The notes under the pieces were generated by a model. It was given only the letters and a program-made list of their open reading frames with translations. It searched no databases and was not told the origin of the DNA. From an uncultured Pelagibacteraceae bacterium (GTDB lineage: Bacteria > Pseudomonadota > Alphaproteobacteria > Pelagibacterales > Pelagibacteraceae): a stretch of 44,539 nt of DNA. Within the stretch, counting starts at the first letter, position 1, and every line of letters begins with the position of its first letter. Of this stretch, positions 1 through 7,805 are shown piece after piece. The translations under genes were made by a program, and so were the position numbers. Where the stretch lies: assembly GCA_902536205.1 (NCBI GenBank), contig CACAWM010000002.1, forward strand, positions 1 to 44,539, written 5' to 3'.

Positions 1-475
1 TTAACTTATCTGGCAAAGCTTTCCCGTTCCATTCGCACTCTAATTGTGCAGGATCTAATTTTAATTTTCCATGACTAATTATATTTTTTGTATCATCTAC
101 AGTATTAGTTTTTTTTCTTAATTGAACTCTTATTCTTTCTATCAAAACCTTAGTAGAAAAACCTCCAGACTTTTTAACAAAATCATCAGCACCCAGTTTC
201 AATCCCAGTAACTCATCAACTTCATCATCTTTTGATGTTAAAAAGATTATTGGGATTGACATTTTTTTTTTAAGTTTTTTAAGTAACTCTTCACCATCCA
301 TCCTTGGCATTTTGATATCTAAAATTGCAAGGTCAGGTGGGTTTCTAGTCAATCCAATTAAAGCAGACTCTCCGTCGATATAAGTTTGAACTTTGAAACC
401 TTCTCTTTCCAAAGCCATACTTATACTTGTCAGTATATTTCTATCATCATCTACTAAAGCAATTGTCTGAGTCAT
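1..475 (-). CDS. chvI: ChvI-type OmpR-family response regulator (C-terminus cut by window)
   Basis: Response regulator of the ChvG/ChvI envelope-stress system of alphaproteobacteria. I translated it from the ATG at 475; the frame stays open to base 1, so the end of the DNA-binding domain is missing. The receiver shows the acidic triad DDD near the N-terminus, the phospho-acceptor in DLAILDIKMPRMDGEE, and FLTSKDDEVDELLGLKLGADDFVKK, which is very ChvI-like. The linker and the start of the winged-helix domain follow (LKLDPAQLECEWNGKALP). One oddity: the conserved Lys-Pro of the receiver is replaced by KKSGGFS, with Pro lost and about two residues gained. It lies 39 bp downstream of polA on the same strand. 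The partner kinase would lie beyond the window, if present. Confidence 0.88.
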   Translation of the reverse strand, partial: MTQTIALVDDDRNILTSISMALEREGFKVQTYIDGESALIGLTRNPPDLAILDIKMPRMDGEELLKKLKKKMSIPIIFLTSKDDEVDELLGLKLGADDFVKKSGGFSTKVLIERIRVQLRKKTNTVDDTKNIISHGKLKLDPAQLECEWNGKALPDKL

Positions 476-514
476 ATTTTTATTCTCTTAATTATGTTGT
501 CAAAATTTAGGCGT

Positions 515-3280
515 TTAATGGGCCTCTCCCCAATTGTTTCCAGAGTTAATACTGACTTCTAAAGGTATAGAAAACATATGATGATCCGAACTTGAAACTG
601 ACGTCATTGATTCTTTTACAATTTTTTTTACTTCAATCTCATCTTTTTTTAAACACTCAAAAATAAGTTCATCGTGTATTTGTAAAAGCATTTTTGCTTT
701 CTTTTTTTCTTCAAGAACCTTATCAATTTTAATCATTGCCAATCTAATAATATCTGCAGCAGATCCTTGTATTGGAGCATTAATTGCTGCTCTTTCCTGA
801 AATGCTCGAACACTAAAATTTTTATCATTAATTCCTCTTAAATGAATTCTTCTTCCAAAAATATTTGTTACAAAACCCTGCTTCCTACAAGTTTTAATTG
901 TTGTATTCATATAATCTTTAATCTCAGGAAATTTTTTAAAATACGAATTAATGAAACTTAAAGCTTCTTCGTTTGACACCGATATTTGTTTTGCTAATCC
1001 ATATTGTGTTATTCCATAAATAATACCAAAATTAATGGCCTTTGCTTTTCGTCTAAAATCATCTGTCACTTTAGCAATCGGAACATCAAAGACTTGGCTC
1101 GCTGTTAAAGAGTGGATGTCCTGATTGTTTTTAAAAGCTTTCTTTAATTCCTTGACATCAGCCATATCAGCAAGAATTCTCATTTCTATTTGGTTGTAGT
1201 CCGCTGAAATAAGTAAATTATTTTTATCCGCTACAAATGCTTTTCTTATTTCTTTTCCATCTAAAGTTTTTATAGGAATATTTTGTAAATTTGGGTCACT
1301 CGAGGCTAGCCTACCAGTATTAGTTGCTGCGAGTAAGAAGGAAGTGTGAACTCTTTTTGTTTTTTTACTTATATGATCTTGCAAAGCATCTGTGTAAGTG
1401 CTTTTTAGTTTTGAAACCTGCCGCCATTCTAAAACTAAATTAGGAAATTTATGTCCTGTTGAAGCTAAATCTTCTAAGATTTTTGCACTCGTAGCCAAAC
1501 TACCTTTTTTTGTTTTTTTTAACTTAGCTATTTTTAGGTCATTATAAATAATTTCCCCAAGTTGTTTTGGTGAACCGATGTTGAATTTTTTACCTGATAT
1601 TTTGTAAATTTCTTTTTCAATAGTTATCAATCTTTCCTCAAATTTCTTAGAAAGTTTTTTAAGATAAGCGTCATCAACTTTTATGCCGTTCATCTCAAGC
1701 CTTGAAAGGATTTTGATCATTGGTTTTTCAAATTCCTCATAAACTCTTTCTAATTTTTCCTCAGATACTCTTTCAGATAAAACTTCATATAATCTTAGAG
1801 TTATATCTGCATCTTCAGCAGCATATTCAGTAGCAGGTTTAATATCTACGTCTGCAAAATTTAATTGTTTTTTTCCAGATCCTACTAAATCTTTATACGA
1901 AATAGTTTTATGGCCAAGGTGCAATTCGGATAGAGTATCCATGTTGTGTCTATTATTTCCAGCATCTAATGTATATGAAAGTAACATCGTGTCTTCTACC
2001 GAGCTTAATTCGATGCCGTTATTTTTGAATATAATAAAATCGTATTTTATATTTTGGCCGACTTTTTTTATACTTGGATCTTCTAAAATTGGTTTAAGCT
2101 TTTTTAAAACTATATCCTTTTTTAATTCTGTTTTCTCTTTATGACCCACTGGAATATAGAAAGCCTCGTTGGCCTCATAACATACTGATATACCCACAAG
2201 ATCCGCTTCTTGTGGATTTAGAGCAGAAGTTTCAGTATCGACCGCTATAACTGATTTTTCATCAAGTTTTTTTATTAATTCGTCAAGTTGTTTTTCTTTT
2301 GAAATAGTTTTGTAGGTCTTAGTATTTATCTTATTATTTTTTTTTACTAAAGATTTATCTTTAAAATCTTTTTTTGTTGGCTCACCATAAAAACTAATTG
2401 CTTGGCTCAACAGTCTATTAAATTCCATGTCTCTTAAAAAATCATACAATTTATCTTTATTTATTTCTTTAATGATGAAATCGGTAGCATCATTCTTGAG
2501 TGGAACATCATCTTTTAAAGTAACTAATTGCTTACTAATCATGGCTTTATCTTTGTTAGACAATAATGTTTCTCTTCTTTTATTCTGAGGTATTTCTGAT
2601 GCCTTCTTTAATAAATTTTCTAAAGTTTTGTATTTATTAATAAGTTCTGCCGCTGTCTTAATACCAATGCCTGGTACTCCTGGTACATTATCTGAACTGT
2701 CTCCAGCAAGCGATTGCACGTCAATTACTTGGTCTGGTTTAACTCCAAATTTTTCAATTACCTCTTTCTCACCTATTACTTTACTTTTCATAGGATCAAA
2801 TAATCTGACTTTATTTGACACTAGCTGCATCAAATCTTTATCTGATGAAATTACGGTGACCTTTGCACCTGCTTCTGTAATTTTTTTTGCATAAGTGGCT
2901 ATAAGGTCGTCAGCTTCATAATTTAAAAGTTCAATTGATGGTAAATTAAAAGCTTCAACAGATTTTCTTATATATTCAAACTGAGGAGCTAAATCATCAG
3001 GTGCTTCTGCCCTGTTTGCTTTGTAATCACTGTAAATTTCATTTCTAAAATTTTTTCTAGCTGAGTCAAATATAACAGCAAAATGTGTTGGTTTATTTTT
3101 TGAATCATCAGATCTAGCATCCTCTAAAAGTTTAAAAAGCATTGAGCAAAAACCATTTACAGCTCCTGTAGGTAGTCCATCGCTTTTTCTAGATAGTGGT
3201 GGTAACGCATAATAAGCTCTAAAGATATAACCTGATCCGTCAATGAGATAAAAATGATCTGTTTTTTTTATTGAACTCAT
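515..3280 (-). CDS. polA: DNA polymerase I
   Basis: Repair and Okazaki-fragment polymerase, 921 aa, full length for the family. In order it has a 5'-3' exonuclease domain (residues 1 to about 300, with LIDGSGYIFRAYYA, YEADDLIATY and AGDSSDNVPGVPGIG), a 3'-5' proofreading domain (about 335-500, with DTE at 348-350 and the late YAAEDAD), and a family A polymerase domain. The latter carries SADYNQIEMRILA (motif A), RRKAKAINFGIIYG (O helix) and LQIHDELIFE (motif C). The proofreading acidic residues are kept, so all three activities look intact. The ATG at 3280 starts directly at MSSIKKTDHFYLIDGSGY, the usual family beginning. It is divergent from the ABC ATPase gene with only 42 bp between them. 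Confidence 0.98.
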   Translation of the reverse strand: MSSIKKTDHFYLIDGSGYIFRAYYALPPLSRKSDGLPTGAVNGFCSMLFKLLEDARSDDSKNKPTHFAVIFDSARKNFRNEIYSDYKANRAEAPDDLAPQFEYIRKSVEAFNLPSIELLNYEADDLIATYAKKITEAGAKVTVISSDKDLMQLVSNKVRLFDPMKSKVIGEKEVIEKFGVKPDQVIDVQSLAGDSSDNVPGVPGIGIKTAAELINKYKTLENLLKKASEIPQNKRRETLLSNKDKAMISKQLVTLKDDVPLKNDATDFIIKEINKDKLYDFLRDMEFNRLLSQAISFYGEPTKKDFKDKSLVKKNNKINTKTYKTISKEKQLDELIKKLDEKSVIAVDTETSALNPQEADLVGISVCYEANEAFYIPVGHKEKTELKKDIVLKKLKPILEDPSIKKVGQNIKYDFIIFKNNGIELSSVEDTMLLSYTLDAGNNRHNMDTLSELHLGHKTISYKDLVGSGKKQLNFADVDIKPATEYAAEDADITLRLYEVLSERVSEEKLERVYEEFEKPMIKILSRLEMNGIKVDDAYLKKLSKKFEERLITIEKEIYKISGKKFNIGSPKQLGEIIYNDLKIAKLKKTKKGSLATSAKILEDLASTGHKFPNLVLEWRQVSKLKSTYTDALQDHISKKTKRVHTSFLLAATNTGRLASSDPNLQNIPIKTLDGKEIRKAFVADKNNLLISADYNQIEMRILADMADVKELKKAFKNNQDIHSLTASQVFDVPIAKVTDDFRRKAKAINFGIIYGITQYGLAKQISVSNEEALSFINSYFKKFPEIKDYMNTTIKTCRKQGFVTNIFGRRIHLRGINDKNFSVRAFQERAAINAPIQGSAADIIRLAMIKIDKVLEEKKKAKMLLQIHDELIFECLKKDEIEVKKIVKESMTSVSSSDHHMFSIPLEVSINSGNNWGEAH

Positions 3281-3322
3281 ATATACATATTACAATGAAT
3301 TCTTAACTTAGATTAAATAATT

Positions 3323-4252
3323 ATGTCTAATAATGCTTTAACTGTTGAAAATCTTAATAAAATCTATTCCAATTCCAAAACAAAAAAAGAAACTAAAGCC
3401 ATTACAGATTTAACTTTTAATGTTAAAGAAGGAGAAGTATTTGGACTACTTGGACCAAATGGCGCTGGCAAAACAACTTTTCTTAGTATTTTAGGAGGAA
3501 CAGTAACAAAAACGTCTGGACAGGTTAATGTTTGGGGTTTCGATCTAGATAAAAATCCTAGGCAAGTAAAAGCTTCTATAGGAATAGTTCCTCAAGAAGT
3601 AAACTTAGATGCTTTTTTCAGTCCAAAACAATTGTTAGAACTACAAGCTGGCCTGTACGGAATAGCCAAACAAGAGAGAATCACAGACTTAATACTACAA
3701 ATGGTTTCTTTGGAGGGAAAGGCTAACGCTTATTCAAGGAGTTTGTCTGGTGGTATGAAAAGAAGACTTTTAATTGCGAAAGCAATGGTTCATCAGCCTC
3801 CAATATTAATTTTGGACGAGCCAACAGCAGGGGTGGATGTGGAGCTTAGAAATAATCTTTGGAATAATGTAAAAAAACTTAACAGTGAGGGTGTAACAAT
3901 AATTTTAACTACTCACTATCTATTGGAAGCACAAGAAATGTGTGATCGTATAGCTATTATTGATAAAGGTAATTTAGTCGCTTTAGACACGACCGAAAAA
4001 CTTTTAGAGAAAATAAAAAAAAAGAAAATCAATTTTAAAGTTAGAAATGTAAATTTAAATCTTCCTCTAGTTATGAAAGGAATTAAATTTCAAATCATTT
4101 CAGAAAATCAAATTACTGCAACATATGAAAAAAATTCATTAAATTTTGGAGAAATAATTAATTATTTTAATCAAAACAACTTAAAAATCGAGGATATTTC
4201 TACAGATGATGGTGACTTAGAAGATGTATTTGTCCAACTAACAAAGCACTAG
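3323..4252 (+). CDS. ABC exporter ATP-binding protein (YadG/CcmA-like)
   Basis: ATPase subunit of an ABC-2 type exporter, 309 aa, the length of E. coli YadG. Walker A GPNGAGKT is at 44-51, signature LSGGMKRR at 141-148 and Walker B ILILDEPTAG at 161-170. The switch histidine is in LTTHYLLEAQEMCDRI. The C-terminal tail of about 90 residues (GDLEDVFVQLTKH at the end) is typical of this subfamily. The expected ABC-2 permease is not next to it; the following gene is bioY, 31 bp downstream on the same strand. The ATPase resembles exporters rather than ECF energy-coupling subunits, so I do not propose that it powers BioY. The substrate is unknown. Confidence 0.9.
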   Translation: MSNNALTVENLNKIYSNSKTKKETKAITDLTFNVKEGEVFGLLGPNGAGKTTFLSILGGTVTKTSGQVNVWGFDLDKNPRQVKASIGIVPQEVNLDAFFSPKQLLELQAGLYGIAKQERITDLILQMVSLEGKANAYSRSLSGGMKRRLLIAKAMVHQPPILILDEPTAGVDVELRNNLWNNVKKLNSEGVTIILTTHYLLEAQEMCDRIAIIDKGNLVALDTTEKLLEKIKKKKINFKVRNVNLNLPLVMKGIKFQIISENQITATYEKNSLNFGEIINYFNQNNLKIEDISTDDGDLEDVFVQLTKH

Positions 4253-4283
4253 ATTTTAATGAAAAAAATGTTTAATTAATCGT

Positions 4284-4835
4284 ATGGAATTAGTAAAAAA
4301 TTTAAAACAATCAAAACTGACAAAATACGTATTCTTTGCTCTTTTAGGGAGCATTATGTTAGCTATATCCTCAAAAATTAAAATCCCCTTCTATCCTGTT
4401 CCAATGACAATGCAAACTTTAATAGTTTTAGTGATAGGTATCGGTTTTGGTTGGAAGCTTGGTTTAACAACTGTTTCTTTATATTTATTTGAGGGAATAA
4501 TTGGATTACCTGTCTTTTCTGGAACTCCGGAAAAAGGTATAGGATTAATTTACTTTACTGGTCCTACGATGGGTTATCTTATAGGCTTCTTGGTTGCTGT
4601 TTATATTTCTGGAAAATTCAATTACGACAATAATTTAGTTAAAAACTTTTTAAAACTTATGCTAGCCACAAGTTTTATTTATATTTTAGGTATGTCTTGG
4701 TTAGGTAGTTTAATTGGTTGGGATAAGCCTATTTTTCAATTAGGGGCTCAACCATTTTTGCTTGCAGAGCTTTTAAAAATTTTAATTGTCACCTTAGCAA
4801 TTAATCAAATCAAAAAAATTAAAAAATTAATATAA
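4284..4835 (+). CDS. bioY: Biotin transporter BioY
   Basis: Substrate-binding membrane (S) component for biotin uptake, 183 aa with about six hydrophobic segments. The diagnostic N-terminal block KIPFYPVPMTMQTLIVLVIG is present, followed by LYLFEGIIGLPVFSG and GPTMGYLIGFLVAVY, all characteristic of BioY. No BioM/BioN energising genes lie nearby; solitary BioY proteins are common in alphaproteobacteria. The ATG at 4284 gives the standard start. The gene ends 2 bp before the convergent regA stop, so no separate terminator fits between them. Its presence suggests the cell takes up external biotin. Confidence 0.95.
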   Translation: MELVKNLKQSKLTKYVFFALLGSIMLAISSKIKIPFYPVPMTMQTLIVLVIGIGFGWKLGLTTVSLYLFEGIIGLPVFSGTPEKGIGLIYFTGPTMGYLIGFLVAVYISGKFNYDNNLVKNFLKLMLATSFIYILGMSWLGSLIGWDKPIFQLGAQPFLLAELLKILIVTLAINQIKKIKKLI

Positions 4836-4837
4836 TT

Positions 4838-5410
4838 TTATCTTGGAGATCTTTTGGAAAGAATTCTTTGAAGAGTTCTTCTGTGCATTTTTAGTCTTCT
4901 AGCTGTTTCTGAAACATTTCTATTACACAATTCAAATACACGATGAATATGTTCCCATTTAACTCTATCAGCAGACATTGGATTTTCTGGAGGTTTTGCT
5001 TTTGATTCTGGCGAAGCTAACAAAGCCGCCTCAACATCGTCCGCATCAACTGGTTTAGCTATATAATCTATTGCTCCCTCTTTCACTGCAGCTACAGCTG
5101 TAGGTAGATTCCCGTATCCCGTTAACATTACAATTCTGCTATCTTTTTTATTTTTTGAGAGTTCTTTCACAACATCCAATCCATTTCCATCTTCAAGTCT
5201 GAGATCAACTACAGCAAAGGCTGTAGGAGCTGTCTTAGCAATAGTAATGCCTTCGGCCACTGATTTAGCCTCTTTTACTTGAAATCCTTTCTTCTCCATG
5301 GCTCTTGCAAGCCTTCCTCTTAACGGATCGTCATCATCAAGGATTAAGAGCGATTTATCAGCAAAGTCTGCTAATTTTAGCTGCTCTGGAACGTTTTTTT
5401 GTGACCTCAT
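4838..5410 (-). CDS. regA: RegA/ActR/PrrA redox response regulator
   Basis: Response regulator of the alphaproteobacterial RegB/RegA redox system, 190 aa (usual length about 180-185). The receiver spans about 18-128, with acidic cluster LDDDDP, phospho-acceptor Asp69 in VVDLRLEDGNG, and conserved Lys119-Pro120. A Fis-like helix-turn-helix closes the protein (about 150-187: VKWEHIHRVFELCNRNVSETARRLKMHRRTLQRIL), almost identical to RegA homologues. The cognate kinase regB is about 4.3 kb away at 9729-11012 on the same strand, separated by a polyamine operon on the other strand. A good candidate promoter at 5418-5445 would put the transcription start within a base or two of the ATG, so the mRNA may be nearly leaderless. 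Confidence 0.95.
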   Translation of the reverse strand: MRSQKNVPEQLKLADFADKSLLILDDDDPLRGRLARAMEKKGFQVKEAKSVAEGITIAKTAPTAFAVVDLRLEDGNGLDVVKELSKNKKDSRIVMLTGYGNLPTAVAAVKEGAIDYIAKPVDADDVEAALLASPESKAKPPENPMSADRVKWEHIHRVFELCNRNVSETARRLKMHRRTLQRILSKRSPR

Positions 5411-5417
5411 GAGACGT

Positions 5418-5445
5418 TATATAGGTACTGTTGACAAAATTTCAA
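5418..5445 (-). promoter_or_regulatory. Candidate sigma70-type promoter of regA
   Basis: Reading the minus strand, TTGAAA (5445-5440) is followed by a 16-bp spacer and TATATA (5423-5418). The regA ATG begins at 5410, about 7 bp after the -10, implying a very short or absent 5' leader. No Shine-Dalgarno-like sequence is seen before the ATG. This is read by eye from motif match and spacing only. Confidence 0.45.
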
Positions 5446-5447
5446 CA
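5429..5447. promoter_or_regulatory. Dyad TGTTGA-N7-TCAACA, candidate operator
   Basis: A perfect 6-bp inverted repeat with a 7-bp spacer lies between the divergent regA and ornithine decarboxylase genes. It overlaps the candidate regA -35 and contains a TTGACA on the plus strand (5431-5436) that could be a -35 facing the polyamine operon. Such placement suits a regulator acting on both genes, possibly RegA itself, but the binding protein is unknown. Confidence 0.35.
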
Positions 5448-5481
5448 CGACAAAAATGTCCGTTTTTTCTTTACATAAAGT

Positions 5482-5520
5482 AAAAAAAACCTTAAATGCG
5501 AAATAAGTAAGGTTTTTTTT
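5482..5520. terminator. Strong hairpin with T-tract upstream of the polyamine operon
   Basis: Perfect 13-bp inverted repeat: arm AAAAAAAACCTTA (5482-5494), 13-nt loop (5495-5507) and arm TAAGGTTTTTTTT (5508-5520). The CCTTA/TAAGG core flanked by A8 and T8 makes an intrinsic-terminator shape on either strand. It lies between two divergent genes, 52 bp before the decarboxylase ATG, where an ordinary end-of-gene terminator is not expected. A leader attenuator for the polyamine operon is possible if transcription starts upstream of it. Confidence 0.5.
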
Positions 5521-5571
5521 ATTAAATTTTTTAAAAAATCTTTGTGTAATTTAACGTGAGGGACACATGAA

Positions 5572-6753
5572 ATGGGAAAATTTAAAACAGTTAACGAATT
5601 AGTTAACTCATTACAACCAGATCACCCCGTATATTGTATACGGCTAAACGAGATTAAAAAATCCGTAAAATTTTTTAAAGATAATTTTCCTGGAAAAATA
5701 CTCTACGCTGTTAAAACTAATCCAAACGAAAAAATTATTAAACAGATTATTGCTAATGGTGTTAATGAATTCGATGTTGCCTCTCTAAATGAAATTAAGC
5801 TCCTAAATAAAATTAAATCGGATGCGAAATTACATTTTATGCATACTATTAAAAGTAAAGAAAGTATATCATCGGCTTACTTCGATTATGGTGTAAAAAG
5901 TTTTTCTCTTGATAGTAAAGATGAGTTGATGAAAATTCTAGAAGCTACTAATCAAGCAAAAGATTTAGAATTATTTGTTAGAATTGCAATTTCGAATGAA
6001 CACGCTGAAATAGATTTATCTAGAAAATTTGGTGCGCTTCCCTCTGAAGCTTTAGGATTAGTAAGATTATGTAAGGAACATTCAAAAAAACTTGGCATAA
6101 GTTTTCACGTTGGCTCTCAATGCATGCACAAAATTTCTTACTCCAAAGGAATTCGTGAAATTGGAAATATTATTAAAAAAACAAAAATAGTACCAAATAC
6201 AATTAATGTTGGTGGGGGATTTCCATCTATATATCCAGATCTCAATCCTGAACCGTTAATTAATTATATGAAAGAAATTAAAAAAGAGCTAAATAACTTG
6301 AAGTTAAATAAATTACCAGAAATCATATGTGAGCCAGGAAGAGCTCTTGTAGCTGAAAGTGGATCTACAATTGCGAAAGTTATTTTAAGAAAAAAAAATA
6401 ATCTTTACATAAATGACGGAACGTATGGATCTTTATTTGACGCTGGGGCACCAAACTTTGTTTTACCATCAAAGATGATTACAAGCGGAAGAATTCAGTC
6501 TAAAAAACTTACTGCTTTTAGTTTTTTTGGACCTACTTGTGATGGATTAGATTACATGAAAGGACCTTTTTTGTTACCAAATAACATTAAAGAGGGTGAC
6601 TATATAGAGTTAGGTCAGTTAGGAGCTTACAGTCTTACTTTCAGAACAAACTTCAACGGTTTTTATTCAAATGATATTCACGAATTAAGTGACAAACCAA
6701 TTATATCTATGTACGATAATGCTAATGATAAAGTTGGTTCTTTAGTAGCTTAA
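5572..6753 (+). CDS. odc: Group IV PLP-dependent ornithine decarboxylase
   Basis: Alanine-racemase-fold decarboxylase, 393 aa, the usual length for ornithine (or ornithine/lysine) decarboxylase, making putrescine. PLP-binding Lys48 lies in YAVKTNP, His179 in FHVGSQ, the glycine-rich GGGFPS at 214-219 and EPGR at 254-257. The substrate aspartate is in NDGTYGS (about 281-287) and catalytic Cys323 in GPTCDGLD, as in true ODC. It is too short for biosynthetic arginine decarboxylase (about 630 aa). The ATG at 5572 is preceded by GAGGG (5558-5562) at good spacing. Its stop overlaps the next ATG (TAATG), so translation of speY is probably coupled. It is first in a four-gene polyamine operon. Confidence 0.9.
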   Translation: MGKFKTVNELVNSLQPDHPVYCIRLNEIKKSVKFFKDNFPGKILYAVKTNPNEKIIKQIIANGVNEFDVASLNEIKLLNKIKSDAKLHFMHTIKSKESISSAYFDYGVKSFSLDSKDELMKILEATNQAKDLELFVRIAISNEHAEIDLSRKFGALPSEALGLVRLCKEHSKKLGISFHVGSQCMHKISYSKGIREIGNIIKKTKIVPNTINVGGGFPSIYPDLNPEPLINYMKEIKKELNNLKLNKLPEIICEPGRALVAESGSTIAKVILRKKNNLYINDGTYGSLFDAGAPNFVLPSKMITSGRIQSKKLTAFSFFGPTCDGLDYMKGPFLLPNNIKEGDYIELGQLGAYSLTFRTNFNGFYSNDIHELSDKPIISMYDNANDKVGSLVA

Positions 6754-7799
6754 TGAATAAAAAAAATAGTCCAAATATCGGACACAATAAAAAATCTTTA
6801 CTTAATTCCCCAGTTGAACACATCGATATCAAGTCTTTTGATGCTCGTAAAATTATTGATGGTATGAGTAAGATGTCTTTTACTTCTAGAGATACAGCCA
6901 GAGCAGCAGCTATTTATAATGAAATGCTTGCAGATAAAGATTGTTCGATTTTTTTAACCTTAGCAGGCTCAACCTCAGCAGGTGGATGCATGGATTTATA
7001 CACTGACTTAGTAAAACACAACATGGTTGATGCTATTGTGGCTACAGGGGCCTCGATCATAGATATGGATTTTTTTGAAGCTCTTGGTTTCAAGCATTAT
7101 CAGGGATCCCAGTTTCAAGATGATACTGAACTAAGAAACAACTATATTGACAGGATATATGACACTTATATTGATGAAGAGGAGCTTCAAGCATGTGACA
7201 AAACTATATGTGATATTGCTAATTCTCTAAAACCTAAACCATATACTTCAAGGGAATTTATTAAAGAACTTGGAAAATATTTAAAAACAAATTCTAAGAA
7301 AAAAAACTCATTAATAGAAACTGCTTATGATAGTAATGTTCCTATATTTTGTCCCGCTTTCACAGATAGTTCAGCAGGATTTGGGCTTGTGATGCATCAG
7401 GAACAAAATCCAGAAAACCACATCACTATAGACTCAATAAGAGAGTTCAGAGAGATAACTGAAATTAAACTCAAATCAAAACAATCAGGATTATTAATGG
7501 TTGGCGGTGGGGTACCCAAAAATTTTATTCAGGATACAGTGGTTTGTGCGGAGTTATTGGGTAAAAAGGTAGATATGCATAAATACGCTATTCAAATAAC
7601 TGTGGCAGATACGAGAGATGGTGCTTGTAGTAGTTCTACCTTAAAAGAAGCAAGTTCATGGGGCAAAGTGGCTGTGACGAAGGAACAAATGGTGTTTGCT
7701 GAAGCTACAAGTGTATTACCCCTAATAGCAAGCGATGCGTTTCATCGTAAAAATTGGCAAACAAGACAAAAAAGAAATTTTCAAAATTTATTCAATTAA
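6753..7799 (+). CDS. speY: Deoxyhypusine-synthase-like SpeY, probable homospermidine synthase
   Basis: Member of the deoxyhypusine synthase family, 348 aa. The catalytic-lysine region EASSWGKVAV is kept (Lys305), together with the NAD-binding region GGGVPKNF (251-258), LAGSTSAGG near 70-78, and QITVADTRDGACSSSTL. Bacteria lack eIF5A, the substrate of the eukaryotic enzyme. In Anabaena a homologue (SpeY) is required for sym-homospermidine synthesis, made by moving an aminobutyl group between putrescine-type amines. Here it lies between a decarboxylase and the two agmatine-to-putrescine enzymes, which supports a polyamine product. Homospermidine is the best guess; a different acceptor such as agmatine or carbamoylputrescine is not excluded. 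It is coupled to the upstream gene by a 1-base overlap. Confidence 0.85.
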   Translation: MNKKNSPNIGHNKKSLLNSPVEHIDIKSFDARKIIDGMSKMSFTSRDTARAAAIYNEMLADKDCSIFLTLAGSTSAGGCMDLYTDLVKHNMVDAIVATGASIIDMDFFEALGFKHYQGSQFQDDTELRNNYIDRIYDTYIDEEELQACDKTICDIANSLKPKPYTSREFIKELGKYLKTNSKKKNSLIETAYDSNVPIFCPAFTDSSAGFGLVMHQEQNPENHITIDSIREFREITEIKLKSKQSGLLMVGGGVPKNFIQDTVVCAELLGKKVDMHKYAIQITVADTRDGACSSSTLKEASSWGKVAVTKEQMVFAEATSVLPLIASDAFHRKNWQTRQKRNFQNLFN

Positions 7800-7805
7800 A
7801 AAATA

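Noticed and set aside
3323..4835. An ECF biotin transporter made of this ABC ATPase plus BioY
   Set aside because: The ATPase matches the ABC-2 exporter group with its C-terminal tail, not BioM/EcfA proteins, and no EcfT-like gene is nearby.
6753..7799. True deoxyhypusine synthase acting on a translation factor
   Set aside because: eIF5A is not bacterial, and the gene lies among polyamine-synthesis genes, so a polyamine product is far more likely.
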